From CAJCJE01 sp036494465 (lineage in GTDB: Bacteria > Actinomycetota > Actinomycetes > Mycobacteriales > Pseudonocardiaceae), in the NCBI GenBank assembly GCA_036494465.1, contig DASXOJ010000071.1, positions 76,144 to 140,143 on the forward strand: a stretch of 64,000 nucleotides of DNA, written 5' to 3'. A model generated the notes under the pieces. The model was not told the origin of the DNA. It ran no database searches and saw only the letters and a program-made list of their open reading frames with translations. Every line of letters starts with the position of its first letter. The stretch's first letter is position 1. A program made the position numbers and the translations under genes. Below are positions 1 to 7,739 of this stretch, in pieces.

Positions 1-1
1 G

Positions 2-391
2 GCCACTTCCAAGACGTTTCGCTCGCTGGCCCGGTTGACCGGTGCGGCGCCATCAGCGCGTGGCCCCCGGGCCCGCAGGGTGCTCACCGACACCAGCCTG
101 CGACAACTGATCACGTTCGTTTCGCGGATGTCGTCAGCCGACCTGGCCGAGTTGGAAGGGGTGAGCGCGAGCCGCTCCCACCAGCTCGTCGCCGGTGCGC
201 TGGTCGCCGAGGCGACCATGCGCGCACTGGACCTCAGTGAGCTGGAGATTTGTCCGTGGGCGCTACGAGAAGGTGTGATTCTCCGGCGGCTCGACCAGAC
301 TGACGGCGCCGATCCGGCGCCCGATTCAGTGGCCGATCCGACCGAGGTCACTGGACGGAGCGCCCAGTACGGGGCACGGTGGAGTCGATGA
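2..391 (+). CDS. Ppx/GppA family phosphatase, C-terminal part (5' end outside window)
   Basis: The reading frame is open from the window edge to a TGA at 389-391, so only the last ~129 residues of a longer protein are present. The sequence (SLARLTGA at the edge, then RRVLTDTSLRQLITFVSRMS, ASRSHQLVAGALVAEATMRAL, CPWALREGVILRRLD) matches the C-terminal end of actinobacterial exopolyphosphatase/guanosine pentaphosphate phosphohydrolases, which split polyphosphate or pppGpp. The catalytic N-terminal ASKHA domain lies off the window. The stop overlaps the next start (ATGA), so the two genes are probably co-transcribed. The order ppx, Pro-rich membrane protein, sugar isomerase, proC is that of Rv0496-Rv0500 in M. 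tuberculosis. Confidence 0.85.
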   Translation, partial: ATSKTFRSLARLTGAAPSARGPRARRVLTDTSLRQLITFVSRMSSADLAELEGVSASRSHQLVAGALVAEATMRALDLSELEICPWALREGVILRRLDQTDGADPAPDSVADPTEVTGRSAQYGARWSR

Positions 392-2091
392 GTCGAGAAA
401 GCGAATCCGAGCAGCCACAGCGCACGGTGGCCGAGTTGCTGGCCGAATACGGCAACTCCGGCGAGGGTGCGCCGCGCCGTCGTAGACGCCGTGCCGAGGA
501 CGACGAGGAGGTCAGCGGCCCGCAGGCGATCATCAACCGGGTCAACTCCGACAGCGGCATCATGCGGGCGATCCAGCAGGACCCGCAGACCGGTGAGCCG
601 ATCGCCCCGGCGAGCGCGCGCAGCCACCGCCGACTCCGCCCGGTCGGCCAGCAGCCCGCCCCTCAGCAGGCTCCGCAGCAGCAGCCTCAGCAGCCCCCGG
701 CTCGCCAGGCGCCGCCGCAGCAGCAGCAGCCACCGGGCCAGCCGCGCGGGCCGCAGCAGCCGCCGCCCCAGCAGCAGTCCGGGGCCTACGCGCCGACCGC
801 GTACGCGCAGCCGGTCCAGCCGCCCGCGCCGCAGGGACCGAACGGGCAACCGCCCTCGGCCCGGCCAGCCCCGCAGCAGAACCCGCCGACCGGCAGGCAG
901 CCGCTGCCACCGTCGCGGCCCGCCATGTCGCCCGCCCAGTCGCCGAACGGGCAGCCGCCCGCGTCCCGCGCGCCAGCCCCGCCGCAGTCCCGCCCGGCCA
1001 TGCCGCCCGCAGGCCCGCCGAGCCGCGGCGGCCTGCCGCCGGTCGCGCCCGGCAACGCGCAGGCTTCCCGCCCGGCCATGCCGCCGGTCGCCCCGCCCGG
1101 CCGGGTCTCGCCGCCGCTGGCCGCCCGGCCCCCGGTCGACGACTATCCTGACGACGACGACTTCACCGAGCAGGGCTACGGCAACGTCCCGCAGGGCCTG
1201 TCCCAGCAGCAGGTGCAGCAGGCCCAGTCGCAGCCGCCCGGCAACCCGTTGCAGTCGCGGCTCGGCGGTACGCAGCGGCCGGAAGCCGCGATGACCGAGG
1301 AACTCCCCCCGGTCGTCGACGAGCCGCCCGCCCAGCAGCCCCGGCCCGGCCAGCAGACCGGCACCTTCCGCGCCCGTCCGGTGATGCGCCGCGCCCCGGA
1401 CAGTCCGCAGGAGGCCACCCAGAACCACCCGGGACCGTTGGAGAGCACCCAGGCGCACCCCGCCCCGTACCTCGACCAGGACGAGAACTACGAGGCCGAG
1501 TTCCCCCAGGACGACTACGAGGGTGAACCGACCCAGTACTCGCGTCCGCCGCAGCCGCCGCCCGGCCCCCGCAACCAGGGCACCCAGCTGATCAACCCGA
1601 ACCAGCTGGCCGACGACGGCTACCAGGACGATGGCTACGAGCACGACGGTTACCCGGCCGCGAACGACTACCCGCAGGACGAGTTCGGCGCGCGCGGCAC
1701 CACCGACGATGCCGACCTCGATTCCTACGAAGAGCCCTACGAACGCGACCCTCGCGACCGGCACGATCCCCGGGACCGGCGCGACGAGCTGCCCGACGGC
1801 GCCGACGACCTCGACGACGTGCCGGTTTCCTCCGGCCGCGAATGGCTGGTCACGGCGGCGCAGGTCGGGGTCGGCGCGATCGCCGGTGCCGCGGTCTGGC
1901 TCGGGTTCAGCTGGCTGTGGGGCCTCATGCCGATCGCCGCGATCGTGGCGGCCGTCGTGGTGGTCATCGGGTTGATCGTGGTCGTGCGCAAGTGGCGCAA
2001 GGCCGAGGACCTGCAGACCACCGCGCTGGCCATCCTCGCAGGACTCGTGGTGACCGTCTCGCCAGCCGCGTTGCTGCTGGTGCGGCGCTGA
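388..2091 (+). CDS. Pro/Gln-rich protein with C-terminal membrane segments (Rv0497-like position)
   Basis: About 567 residues. A short N-terminal charged block (RTVAELLAEYG, then a run of six arginines) is followed by roughly 350 residues of low-complexity Pro/Gln/Ala/Arg sequence, then Asp/Glu/Tyr-rich repeats. The last ~85 residues hold two to three hydrophobic segments (around VGVGAIAGAAVWLGFSWLWG, IAAIVAAVVVVIGLIVVV, ALAILAGLVVTVSPAALLLV). The layout suggests a long disordered cytoplasmic arm anchored in the membrane. The ATG at 388 overlaps the previous stop; GTG at 379 is an alternative. It occupies the Rv0497 position but is considerably longer. The function is unknown; a cell-envelope or scaffold role is only inference from the topology. 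Confidence 0.8.
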   Translation: MSRESESEQPQRTVAELLAEYGNSGEGAPRRRRRRAEDDEEVSGPQAIINRVNSDSGIMRAIQQDPQTGEPIAPASARSHRRLRPVGQQPAPQQAPQQQPQQPPARQAPPQQQQPPGQPRGPQQPPPQQQSGAYAPTAYAQPVQPPAPQGPNGQPPSARPAPQQNPPTGRQPLPPSRPAMSPAQSPNGQPPASRAPAPPQSRPAMPPAGPPSRGGLPPVAPGNAQASRPAMPPVAPPGRVSPPLAARPPVDDYPDDDDFTEQGYGNVPQGLSQQQVQQAQSQPPGNPLQSRLGGTQRPEAAMTEELPPVVDEPPAQQPRPGQQTGTFRARPVMRRAPDSPQEATQNHPGPLESTQAHPAPYLDQDENYEAEFPQDDYEGEPTQYSRPPQPPPGPRNQGTQLINPNQLADDGYQDDGYEHDGYPAANDYPQDEFGARGTTDDADLDSYEEPYERDPRDRHDPRDRRDELPDGADDLDDVPVSSGREWLVTAAQVGVGAIAGAAVWLGFSWLWGLMPIAAIVAAVVVVIGLIVVVRKWRKAEDLQTTALAILAGLVVTVSPAALLLVRR

Positions 2092-2897
2092 CCTCCAGCG
2101 AGCGGGGCCGGTCGATCCCGGTCGGCCTGTCCACCGCGTCGGTCTGGCCGCAGACCGCGCCGTCCGCGTTCGAGCTGGCCGCGGAAACCGGCTACGACGG
2201 CGTCGAGGTGATGGTCTGGGCCGACCCGGTCAGCCAGGACGTCACCGCGCTGCGCAGGTTGTCCAAGCGTCATCGGCTGCCGGTGCTGTCCGTGCACGCG
2301 CCCTGCCTGCTGATCACCCAGCGGGTCTGGTCCGCCGACCCGGCGCAACGGTTGCGCCGCTCCGTGCAGGCCGCCACCGCGCTCGGCGCCGAGACCGTGG
2401 TCGTGCACCCGCCGTTCCGCTGGCAGCGCCGCTACGCGGACGGCTTCGCTGACCTCGTCGCCGAACTCGAAGACGAAAGCGGCATCAGGGTCGCGGTCGA
2501 GAACATGTTCCCGGTCCGGATGTTCGGCGGGAAATCCACCGCGATCTCCGGGTTCAGCCCGTCGATCGACCCGACCGACGCCGGACACCGCAACTACACC
2601 CTCGACCTTTCACACACCTCCGCCGCGCACGTCGACGCGCTCGACCTCGCCGCGCGGATGGGCGCGGGCCTGCGGCACATCCACCTGGCCGACGGCACCG
2701 GCGAGACCCGCGACGAACACCTCGTCCCAGGGCGCGGTGACCAGCCCTGCGCCGCCTTGTGCGAATCGTTGTCCGCCAACGGTTTCGACGGCCAGGTGAT
2801 CGTCGAGATCAGCACAAGGCGCGCGCCGGGACTCGCCGCCCGGGTCCGCGACCTGGCCGAGGCGCTGCTGTTCGCGCGACTGCACCTGGTCGGTTGA
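2088..2897 (+). CDS. sugar phosphate isomerase/epimerase (AP endonuclease 2-like TIM barrel)
   Basis: A TIM-barrel protein of the xylose isomerase-like/AP endonuclease 2 superfamily. Readable family features are the N-terminal strand VGLSTASV, GYDGVEVMVW, the HAPCLL strand, the ETVVVHPPFRW metal-site region, VAVENM (strand with the metal-binding Glu), LDLSHTSAAHVDAL and the late HIHLADG strand. The substrate is unknown. The start is unclear: there is no ATG, GTG or TTG in frame near the expected N-terminus, and the first sensible codon is a CTG at 2088 that overlaps the upstream stop. An ATG at 1842 exists but would run 246 bases back into the upstream gene and add a sequence that looks like shadow coding. 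The gene sits at the Rv0498 position. Confidence 0.75.
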   Translation: MTSSERGRSIPVGLSTASVWPQTAPSAFELAAETGYDGVEVMVWADPVSQDVTALRRLSKRHRLPVLSVHAPCLLITQRVWSADPAQRLRRSVQAATALGAETVVVHPPFRWQRRYADGFADLVAELEDESGIRVAVENMFPVRMFGGKSTAISGFSPSIDPTDAGHRNYTLDLSHTSAAHVDALDLAARMGAGLRHIHLADGTGETRDEHLVPGRGDQPCAALCESLSANGFDGQVIVEISTRRAPGLAARVRDLAEALLFARLHLVG

Positions 2898-2905
2898 CGA
2901 GGTCG

Positions 2906-2911
2906 TAGAGT
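2906..2911 (+). promoter_or_regulatory. -10 element for leaderless proline dehydrogenase transcript
   Basis: TAGAGT ends 7 bases before the GTG at 2919, the spacing expected when transcription begins at the start codon. No good -35 is seen. Confidence 0.45.
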
Positions 2912-2918
2912 GCGCGCT

Positions 2919-3845
2919 GTGAACCCACTCCGTTCCCTGATCCTGGCGGCCTCGGGCAACGACACAATCGCAAACCTGGTGGCCACCGCTCCGTTGTCCC
3001 GTGACGTGGTGCGCAGATTCGTGGCGGGTGAGGGAACCGGCGACGCGGTCGCCGTGACCGAGCAGCTCGTCGGCGCGAACCTCACCGTCACCCTGGACTA
3101 CCTCGGCGAGGACACCACCGACGTCGAGACGGCCGACGCCACGGTGCGCGCCTACCTGCGGCTGCTCGACGCGCTCGCCGAACACCGCCTCACCGAGCAC
3201 GCCGAGGTCAGCGTGAAGCTCTCCGCGGTCGGCCAGAAACTCGACGAGCACCTGGCCAGGGACAACGCCGCCACCATCGCGGCAGCGGCGGAGCGGGCAG
3301 GCACCACGATCACGCTGGACATGGAAGATCACACCACCACGGACTCGACGTTGGGCATCCTCGCCGAACTCCGCAGGGACCACCCCAAAACCGGCGCGGT
3401 GCTCCAGGCCTACCTGCGCCGCACCGAAGCCGACTGCCGCGACCTCGCCGGAACCGGCTCCCGCGTGCGGCTGTGCAAAGGCGCCTACGCCGAACCCGAA
3501 TCGGTCGCCTTCGCCGACCCGCACGAGGTCGACCTGTCGTATGTGCGCTGCCTCAACGCGTTGCTCGGCGGTCACGGCTACCCGATGTTCGCCACCCACG
3601 ACCCCACGCTGATCAGCGTCATCGACGAGCGTGCCCGCTGGTATGACCGCAAGCCCGGCAGCTTCGAGTACCAGATGCTCTACGGCATCCGCACGGACGA
3701 ACAGCGCAGGCTCGCCGCCGACGGCGCGAAGGTCCGGGTGTACGTCCCTTACGGCGTGCAGTGGTATGGCTACCTCATGCGCAGGCTCGCCGAACGGCCC
3801 GCCAACCTCGGCTTCTTCCTCCGCGCGCTGGCCACGAAGTCCTGA
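2919..3845 (+). CDS. proline dehydrogenase (FAD, PRODH domain)
   Basis: Oxidises L-proline to pyrroline-5-carboxylate, passing electrons to the quinone pool through FAD. The ~308-residue single-domain form shows the PRODH barrel: VSVKLSAVGQ, ITLDMEDHTTTDSTL, LQAYLRRTEADC, VRLCKGAYAEPE (active-site strand), MFATHDPTLI, and the C-terminal FEYQMLYGIR ... VRVYVPYGVQWYGYLMRRLAERPAN that binds substrate and flavin. The start is GTG 2919 (MNPLRSLILAAS), supported by a TAGAGT hexamer 7 bases upstream. GTG 2910 is possible and has GAGG in front. The partner P5C dehydrogenase is not in the window, but proC two genes downstream runs the reverse step of proline metabolism. Confidence 0.92.
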   Translation: MNPLRSLILAASGNDTIANLVATAPLSRDVVRRFVAGEGTGDAVAVTEQLVGANLTVTLDYLGEDTTDVETADATVRAYLRLLDALAEHRLTEHAEVSVKLSAVGQKLDEHLARDNAATIAAAAERAGTTITLDMEDHTTTDSTLGILAELRRDHPKTGAVLQAYLRRTEADCRDLAGTGSRVRLCKGAYAEPESVAFADPHEVDLSYVRCLNALLGGHGYPMFATHDPTLISVIDERARWYDRKPGSFEYQMLYGIRTDEQRRLAADGAKVRVYVPYGVQWYGYLMRRLAERPANLGFFLRALATKS

Positions 3846-3901
3846 GCGCACAACCTTTTTTCGCACGCGATATTTCATGATCGATCCGAGGTAGGGTCGG
3901 T

Positions 3902-3936
3902 GTTCCAGCTCTGGTTCCAGCTCTGGTTCCGCTCTG
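3902..3936 (+). repeat. three tandem copies of a 12-bp unit upstream of the thioesterase gene
   Basis: GTTCCAGCTCTG occurs at 3902-3913 and 3914-3925, then an 11-base variant GTTCCGCTCTG at 3926-3936. It lies in the leader of the downstream gene, just after a possible -10 hexamer TAGGGT (3892-3897). Confidence 0.6.
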
Positions 3937-3954
3937 CCTAGCGAGGAGTGAGTT

Positions 3955-4797
3955 GTGACTGGCCCACGTTCCACCGTTGCGGGCACGTTCTCGAACGTGA
4001 GTGCCGTCCGCCCGCTCGGGGACGGTACGTACACCGTTGACCTGCCAGCGGATTGGACCGTCGGTGGCAGACCGCACGGCGGTTTCCTGCTTGCCCTGCT
4101 CGGCAGGGCCGCAGCGCACGCGGTCAGCTCCACGACCCCGCGAGACGGCAGCGAAGGAGCGGACCCGCTCGCTGTCAGCGCCCAGTTCCTGCGGCCACCG
4201 GAGGTCGGTCCGGTGCTGCTGCGCACCGAACTGCGCAAGCTCGGGCGCACCGCCAGCGTGGTCGCGGTCAACCTGGAACAGCGCGGTCGCAGCTGCGTCG
4301 AGGCCACGGTGACGGTCGGGCGGCTCACCGACGATCCCATCGCCTGGTCCGACCTGCCCGAACCGCTCGCCAAACCGGGCCAGGACGCCGTCGACCTGAG
4401 CACGGTCGCGGCCGCCAGCGTGTTCCGGCTCAGTCGCACCTGCGAGGTCCGGATCGATCCGGCCAACGCCGGCTTCCTGCAGGGCCGCACCGGCGACCCA
4501 CTGCGCCTGCGACTGTGGGTCAAACCCCGCGCGGAAAACCCGGAGCTGCTCTTCGGCCTGGTCGCCGGTGACATCGCCATGCCGGTCACGTTCAACCTCG
4601 GCCGCTACGGCTGGGCGCCCACCGTCCAGTTCACCGGGCTGCTGCGGGCCAACCCGGCCCCCGGCTGGCTGCGCGTCGAGGTGACCTGCCGGGCGGTGTA
4701 CGGCCAGTGGTTCGACGAGGACGCCACCGTCATCGACTCGGCCGGCCGGCTGATCTGTCAGGCCCGGCAACTGGCCCTCACCCCGTTGGAGCGCTGA
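3955..4797 (+). CDS. acyl-CoA thioesterase-like, double hot-dog fold
   Basis: 280 residues with the two-module hot-dog thioesterase layout. The first module carries WTVGGRPHGGFLLALLGRAA, the characteristic helix that follows the first strand, and SAQFLRPPEVGPVLLRTELRKLGRTASVVAVNLEQ. The second module ends in PTVQFTGLLRANPAPGWLRVEVTCRAVYGQWFDEDATVIDSAGRLICQARQLAL. Such proteins hydrolyse acyl-CoA thioesters; the chain length is not predictable here. The GTG start is preceded by GAGGAG (3943-3948). The GTTCC repeats lie directly upstream. Confidence 0.82.
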   Translation: MTGPRSTVAGTFSNVSAVRPLGDGTYTVDLPADWTVGGRPHGGFLLALLGRAAAHAVSSTTPRDGSEGADPLAVSAQFLRPPEVGPVLLRTELRKLGRTASVVAVNLEQRGRSCVEATVTVGRLTDDPIAWSDLPEPLAKPGQDAVDLSTVAAASVFRLSRTCEVRIDPANAGFLQGRTGDPLRLRLWVKPRAENPELLFGLVAGDIAMPVTFNLGRYGWAPTVQFTGLLRANPAPGWLRVEVTCRAVYGQWFDEDATVIDSAGRLICQARQLALTPLER

Positions 4798-4831
4798 GCA
4801 GACGGTTCCGGCCGTCTGGCACCCTGATCGC

Positions 4832-5647
4832 ATGACGAGGATCGCGGTACTCGGGGCGGGAAAGATCGGCGAGGCGCTGCTGTCCGGCCTGATGCACGCC
4901 GGACGCAACGCCGACGACCTGCTGTTCACCGAGCGCTCCCCGGAGCGCAGCGTGGAACTGAGCAAGCGCTACGGCATCCGCGCGGTCACCGTCCCGGAGG
5001 CCGCCACGCAGGCCGATGTCCTGGTCGTCGCGGTCAAGCCGCAGGACATCGACCCGCTGCTCGACGAACTCGCCCCAGCCCTGCAGGAGGGCACCCTGGT
5101 GGTTTCGCTGTGCGCCGGGCTGCCCACCGCCCTCTACGAGAGCAGGCTGCCCACGAACACGCCGGTCGTGCGCGTCATGCCGAACACGCCGATGCTGGTC
5201 GGCGAGGCGATGAGCGCGATCTCCCCCGGCCGCCACGCCACCGCAGCACACCTGGCCACCGTCGAGGAACTGCTCAACGCGGTCGGCCAGGTCGTGCGCG
5301 TGCCCGAATCGCAGCAGGACGCGGTCACCGCGCTGTCCGGCTCCGGCCCCGCCTACTTCTTCTACCTGGTCGAAGCCATGATCGACGCGGGCATCCTGCT
5401 CGGCCTGCCGCGCAACATCGCCGAGCAGCTGATCGTCCAGTCCGCGGTGGGCTCGGCCAAGATGCTCGCCGAAGGCAACGAACACCCGGTCATCCTGCGC
5501 GAAGCGGTCACCTCGCCCGCGGGCACCACCATCATGGCCATCCGCGAACTGGAGAGGCACGGCGTCCGCGCCGCGCTGCTCGCCGCCATCGAAGCCGCCC
5601 GGGATCGTTCGGTCGAACTGGGCGAAGCGCACACCCCCAAGGCATGA
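4832..5647 (+). CDS. proC: pyrroline-5-carboxylate reductase
   Basis: Last step of proline biosynthesis: NAD(P)H-dependent reduction of pyrroline-5-carboxylate in the cytoplasm. 271 residues, typical length. The Rossmann motif VLGAGKIGEALLSGL opens the protein, followed by VLVVAVKPQDID, VVRVMPNTPMLVGE (substrate region) and the C-terminal dimerisation domain with AVTALSGSGPAYFFYLVEAM, LREAVTSPAGTTIMAIRELE. The ATG is 34 bases after the thioesterase stop. Position and neighbours match Rv0500 in M. tuberculosis. Confidence 0.96.
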   Translation: MTRIAVLGAGKIGEALLSGLMHAGRNADDLLFTERSPERSVELSKRYGIRAVTVPEAATQADVLVVAVKPQDIDPLLDELAPALQEGTLVVSLCAGLPTALYESRLPTNTPVVRVMPNTPMLVGEAMSAISPGRHATAAHLATVEELLNAVGQVVRVPESQQDAVTALSGSGPAYFFYLVEAMIDAGILLGLPRNIAEQLIVQSAVGSAKMLAEGNEHPVILREAVTSPAGTTIMAIRELERHGVRAALLAAIEAARDRSVELGEAHTPKA

Positions 5648-5878
5648 TCCCACGTTCCTGGGCCGGACACGCGAGACCGTGTTGGCGATGCCAGCGCCAC
5701 GGTCGAGTGAATCAGCCCTGCCCAGACACCCCGTCCGCATGCGCCACAGCGGTGATTGTGCTTCCCGCCCGTCGCAGTAGTCCCACCCGTCCCGCTACTC
5801 TCGACGGCAGCACGTGCGTGTCCGTTCCGTCGGTGGGGAAGCCGACGGCGCGACACGTGTCGAAAGGCGCGGTGACGC

Positions 5879-6109
5879 ATGCCGTCGCAAAGCAGGACAC
5901 AGAGGGAGACGAGCGGACCGACCAGTCTCGGACAGGTGGAATTCCTCACCGTCGCGGAGGTGGCCGCCATGATGCGCGTCTCCAAGATGACCGTTTACCG
6001 GCTCGTGCACTCCGGCGAACTACCGGCCGTTCGGGTCGGCAAGTCGTTCCGGGTGCCTGAGCAGGCCGTCCACGACTACTTGGAGAACGCCTATTTCGAT
6101 GCCGGCTGA
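5879..6109 (+). CDS. small helix-turn-helix protein, excisionase/MerR type (Rv0500A-like)
   Basis: 76 residues consisting of one winged HTH of the excisionase (SinI/AlpA-like) type: EFLTVAEVAAMMRVSKMTVYRLVHSGELPAVRVGKSFRVPEQAVHDYLENA. It has no effector domain. The ATG follows GAAAGG at an acceptable distance. It lies between proC and the bS22 gene exactly as Rv0500A does. It belongs to the same small-HTH class as the BldC protein at 46323-46553 but is clearly a different member (no DPKTVTRWA helix). The DNA target is unknown. Confidence 0.88.
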   Translation: MPSQSRTQRETSGPTSLGQVEFLTVAEVAAMMRVSKMTVYRLVHSGELPAVRVGKSFRVPEQAVHDYLENAYFDAG

Positions 6110-6163
6110 TCCGGGTCCGGGTCGACAATCACGCCCAGCGGGGAGCGGCACCGACCGCCCAGG

Positions 6164-6169
6164 TAAACT
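6164..6169 (+). promoter_or_regulatory. possible -10 (TAAACT) for the bS22 gene
   Basis: TAAACT lies about 100 bases before the bS22 start and would give a long leader containing short inverted repeats (CTGCC/GGCAG near 6211-6223). No clear -35 is visible. Confidence 0.35.
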
Positions 6170-6269
6170 GGGAGGCCGTTCGTGCCGCGCGCCCTGGTGT
6201 GCGTGAGCTGCCCTCGGCAGCGACGGCACGCGAAAGCCGTAAGGACCAACAACAGCGAAGGAACCCTTC

Positions 6270-6371
6270 ATGGGCTCGGTCATCAAGAAGCGCCGCAAGC
6301 GCATGTCGAAGAAGAAGCACCGCAAGTTGCTGCGGAAGACTCGTCACGCGCGTCGCAAGCAAGGCAAGTGA
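6270..6371 (+). CDS. 30S ribosomal protein bS22 (AURKAIP1/COX24 domain), 33 residues
   Basis: A 33-residue, extremely basic peptide: MGSVIKKRRKRMSKKKHRK, then LLRKTRHARRKQGK. This is the actinobacterial Rv0500B-type protein of the AURKAIP1/COX24 family, seen as bS22 near the decoding centre in mycobacterial ribosome structures. The ATG at 6270 has AAGGA eight bases upstream. Synteny (proC, excisionase-type HTH, bS22, epimerase, acyltransferase) matches Rv0500-Rv0502. It is too short for most gene callers, so it is easily missed. Confidence 0.93.
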   Translation: MGSVIKKRRKRMSKKKHRKLLRKTRHARRKQGK

Positions 6372-6663
6372 CCGAGCGTAACCGGTCCGCGAGCGTGCTC
6401 GCCCGCTAGGCGGTCGCTTGCGGGAGGTCCGGCCAGTCCGGGCTCCTGGGTATTCGGCACAGGCGTCATTCCCGACCGCCATCGTCGCGATGGTGGGCGG
6501 TGGATGGCGTCTGTTCGCCGTTGTGCGTCCTCGCGCGCCGCCGCATACGCCGGTGTACTGAAGAACACCGTGTGACCTGCGTGAATCTGCCGTTAACGAC
6601 AGCGTTGTCAGTTGACTCCCGCGAGTAGCATCGGGGTTTGCGCCGAGTACCGGTTAGGGGTTG

Positions 6664-7707
6664 ATGATGGCGCCCAAGGTCGTCCTCGTCACCGGGGTCA
6701 ACGGGTACCTGGGTGGCCACCTCGCTGCCCGCCTCGCGGAAGATCCCTCCATCGAACGCGTGATCGGCGTCGACGCCACCGCGCCGTCACCGGAACTGGC
6801 CACGCTCATGGGCCGGGCCGAGTTCGTCCGCGCGGACATCCGCAATCCGCTGATCGCCAAGGTGATCAGCACCGCCAAGGTCGACACGGTCGTACACGCG
6901 TCCAACACCGCGCACCCGGCCGGACCCAGCGGTCGCGTGCTGCACAAGGAAATGAACGTGATCGGCAGCATGCAGCTGCTCGCCGCGTGCCAGCGATCCG
7001 CGCTGGTCACCAAGCTCGTGGTCAAGTCGACCGCGGCCGTGTACGGCGCTGGCTCGCGCGACCCGGCCGCGTTCACCGAGGACATGGCCACCAAAGAGCT
7101 GCCCTCCAGCGGCTACGCGAAGGACAACGCCGAGGTGGAGGGGTACGTGCGTGGTTTCAGCCGCAGGCGGCCCGACGTCGCCGTCACCACCCTGCGGTTC
7201 ACCAACCTGATCGGACCGCAGGTCGACACCGTGCTCACCCGCTACTTCGCGCTGCCCGGCGTAGTACCGACCGTGCTCGGCCGGGACGCGCGGCTGCAAC
7301 TGCTGCACGCCGAGGACGCGCTCGCCGTGCTGCACCGGGCGGTCACCCACGACCTGCCCGGCGTGTTCAACGTCGGCGCCGACGGAGTTCTGCTGCTGTC
7401 CCAGGCGATCCGCCGCGCCGGTCGCGTCCCGCTCGCCGTGCCGGAGCCGATCATGGCCCCGCTGACCAGGCTGTTCCGCAGCACCCGGCTGGTCGACTTC
7501 GGGCCGGAACAGCTGCGCTACCTGAACTTCGGCCGCGTCGTCGACACGACCCGGCTCAAGACGATCTTCGGCTTCGTGCCGCGGTGGAGCACCCGGCAGG
7601 CCTTCGACGACTACGTCAACGGCCGGGGGTTGCGTCCGGTGCTCGATCCGGGTCGCGTCGCGGCCATGGAAAAAGGCGTGCTCGGCCTCGCCGAGCTGCT
7701 GCGCTGA
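6664..7707 (+). CDS. NAD-dependent epimerase/dehydratase, extended SDR (Rv0501/GalE2-like)
   Basis: About 347 residues. The N-terminal Rossmann motif is VLVTGVNGYLGGHLAARL, with the acidic residue IGVDA that binds the NAD ribose. Further SDR features are ADIRNPLIAKVI, VVHASNTAHPAG, VVKSTAAVYGAGSRDPAAF and SGYAKDNAEVEGYV, the last being the YxxxN position where the canonical catalytic YxxxK lysine is replaced. The start is one of two adjacent ATGs (6664, 6667), both behind AGGGG at 6656-6660. It sits next to an acyltransferase, as Rv0501-Rv0502. The substrate is not known; the altered YxxxK suggests reduced or atypical catalysis. Confidence 0.85.
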   Translation: MMAPKVVLVTGVNGYLGGHLAARLAEDPSIERVIGVDATAPSPELATLMGRAEFVRADIRNPLIAKVISTAKVDTVVHASNTAHPAGPSGRVLHKEMNVIGSMQLLAACQRSALVTKLVVKSTAAVYGAGSRDPAAFTEDMATKELPSSGYAKDNAEVEGYVRGFSRRRPDVAVTTLRFTNLIGPQVDTVLTRYFALPGVVPTVLGRDARLQLLHAEDALAVLHRAVTHDLPGVFNVGADGVLLLSQAIRRAGRVPLAVPEPIMAPLTRLFRSTRLVDFGPEQLRYLNFGRVVDTTRLKTIFGFVPRWSTRQAFDDYVNGRGLRPVLDPGRVAAMEKGVLGLAELLR

Positions 7708-7739
7708 TATTCGCGCCCACCTTCGAAAGGACGGTTGCA

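Noticed and set aside
2610..4595. 661-codon open frame on the minus strand across PRODH and the thioesterase gene
   Set aside because: It is antisense to two clear genes; its Arg/Val/Gly-rich product has no family features. Such frames are expected at this GC content.
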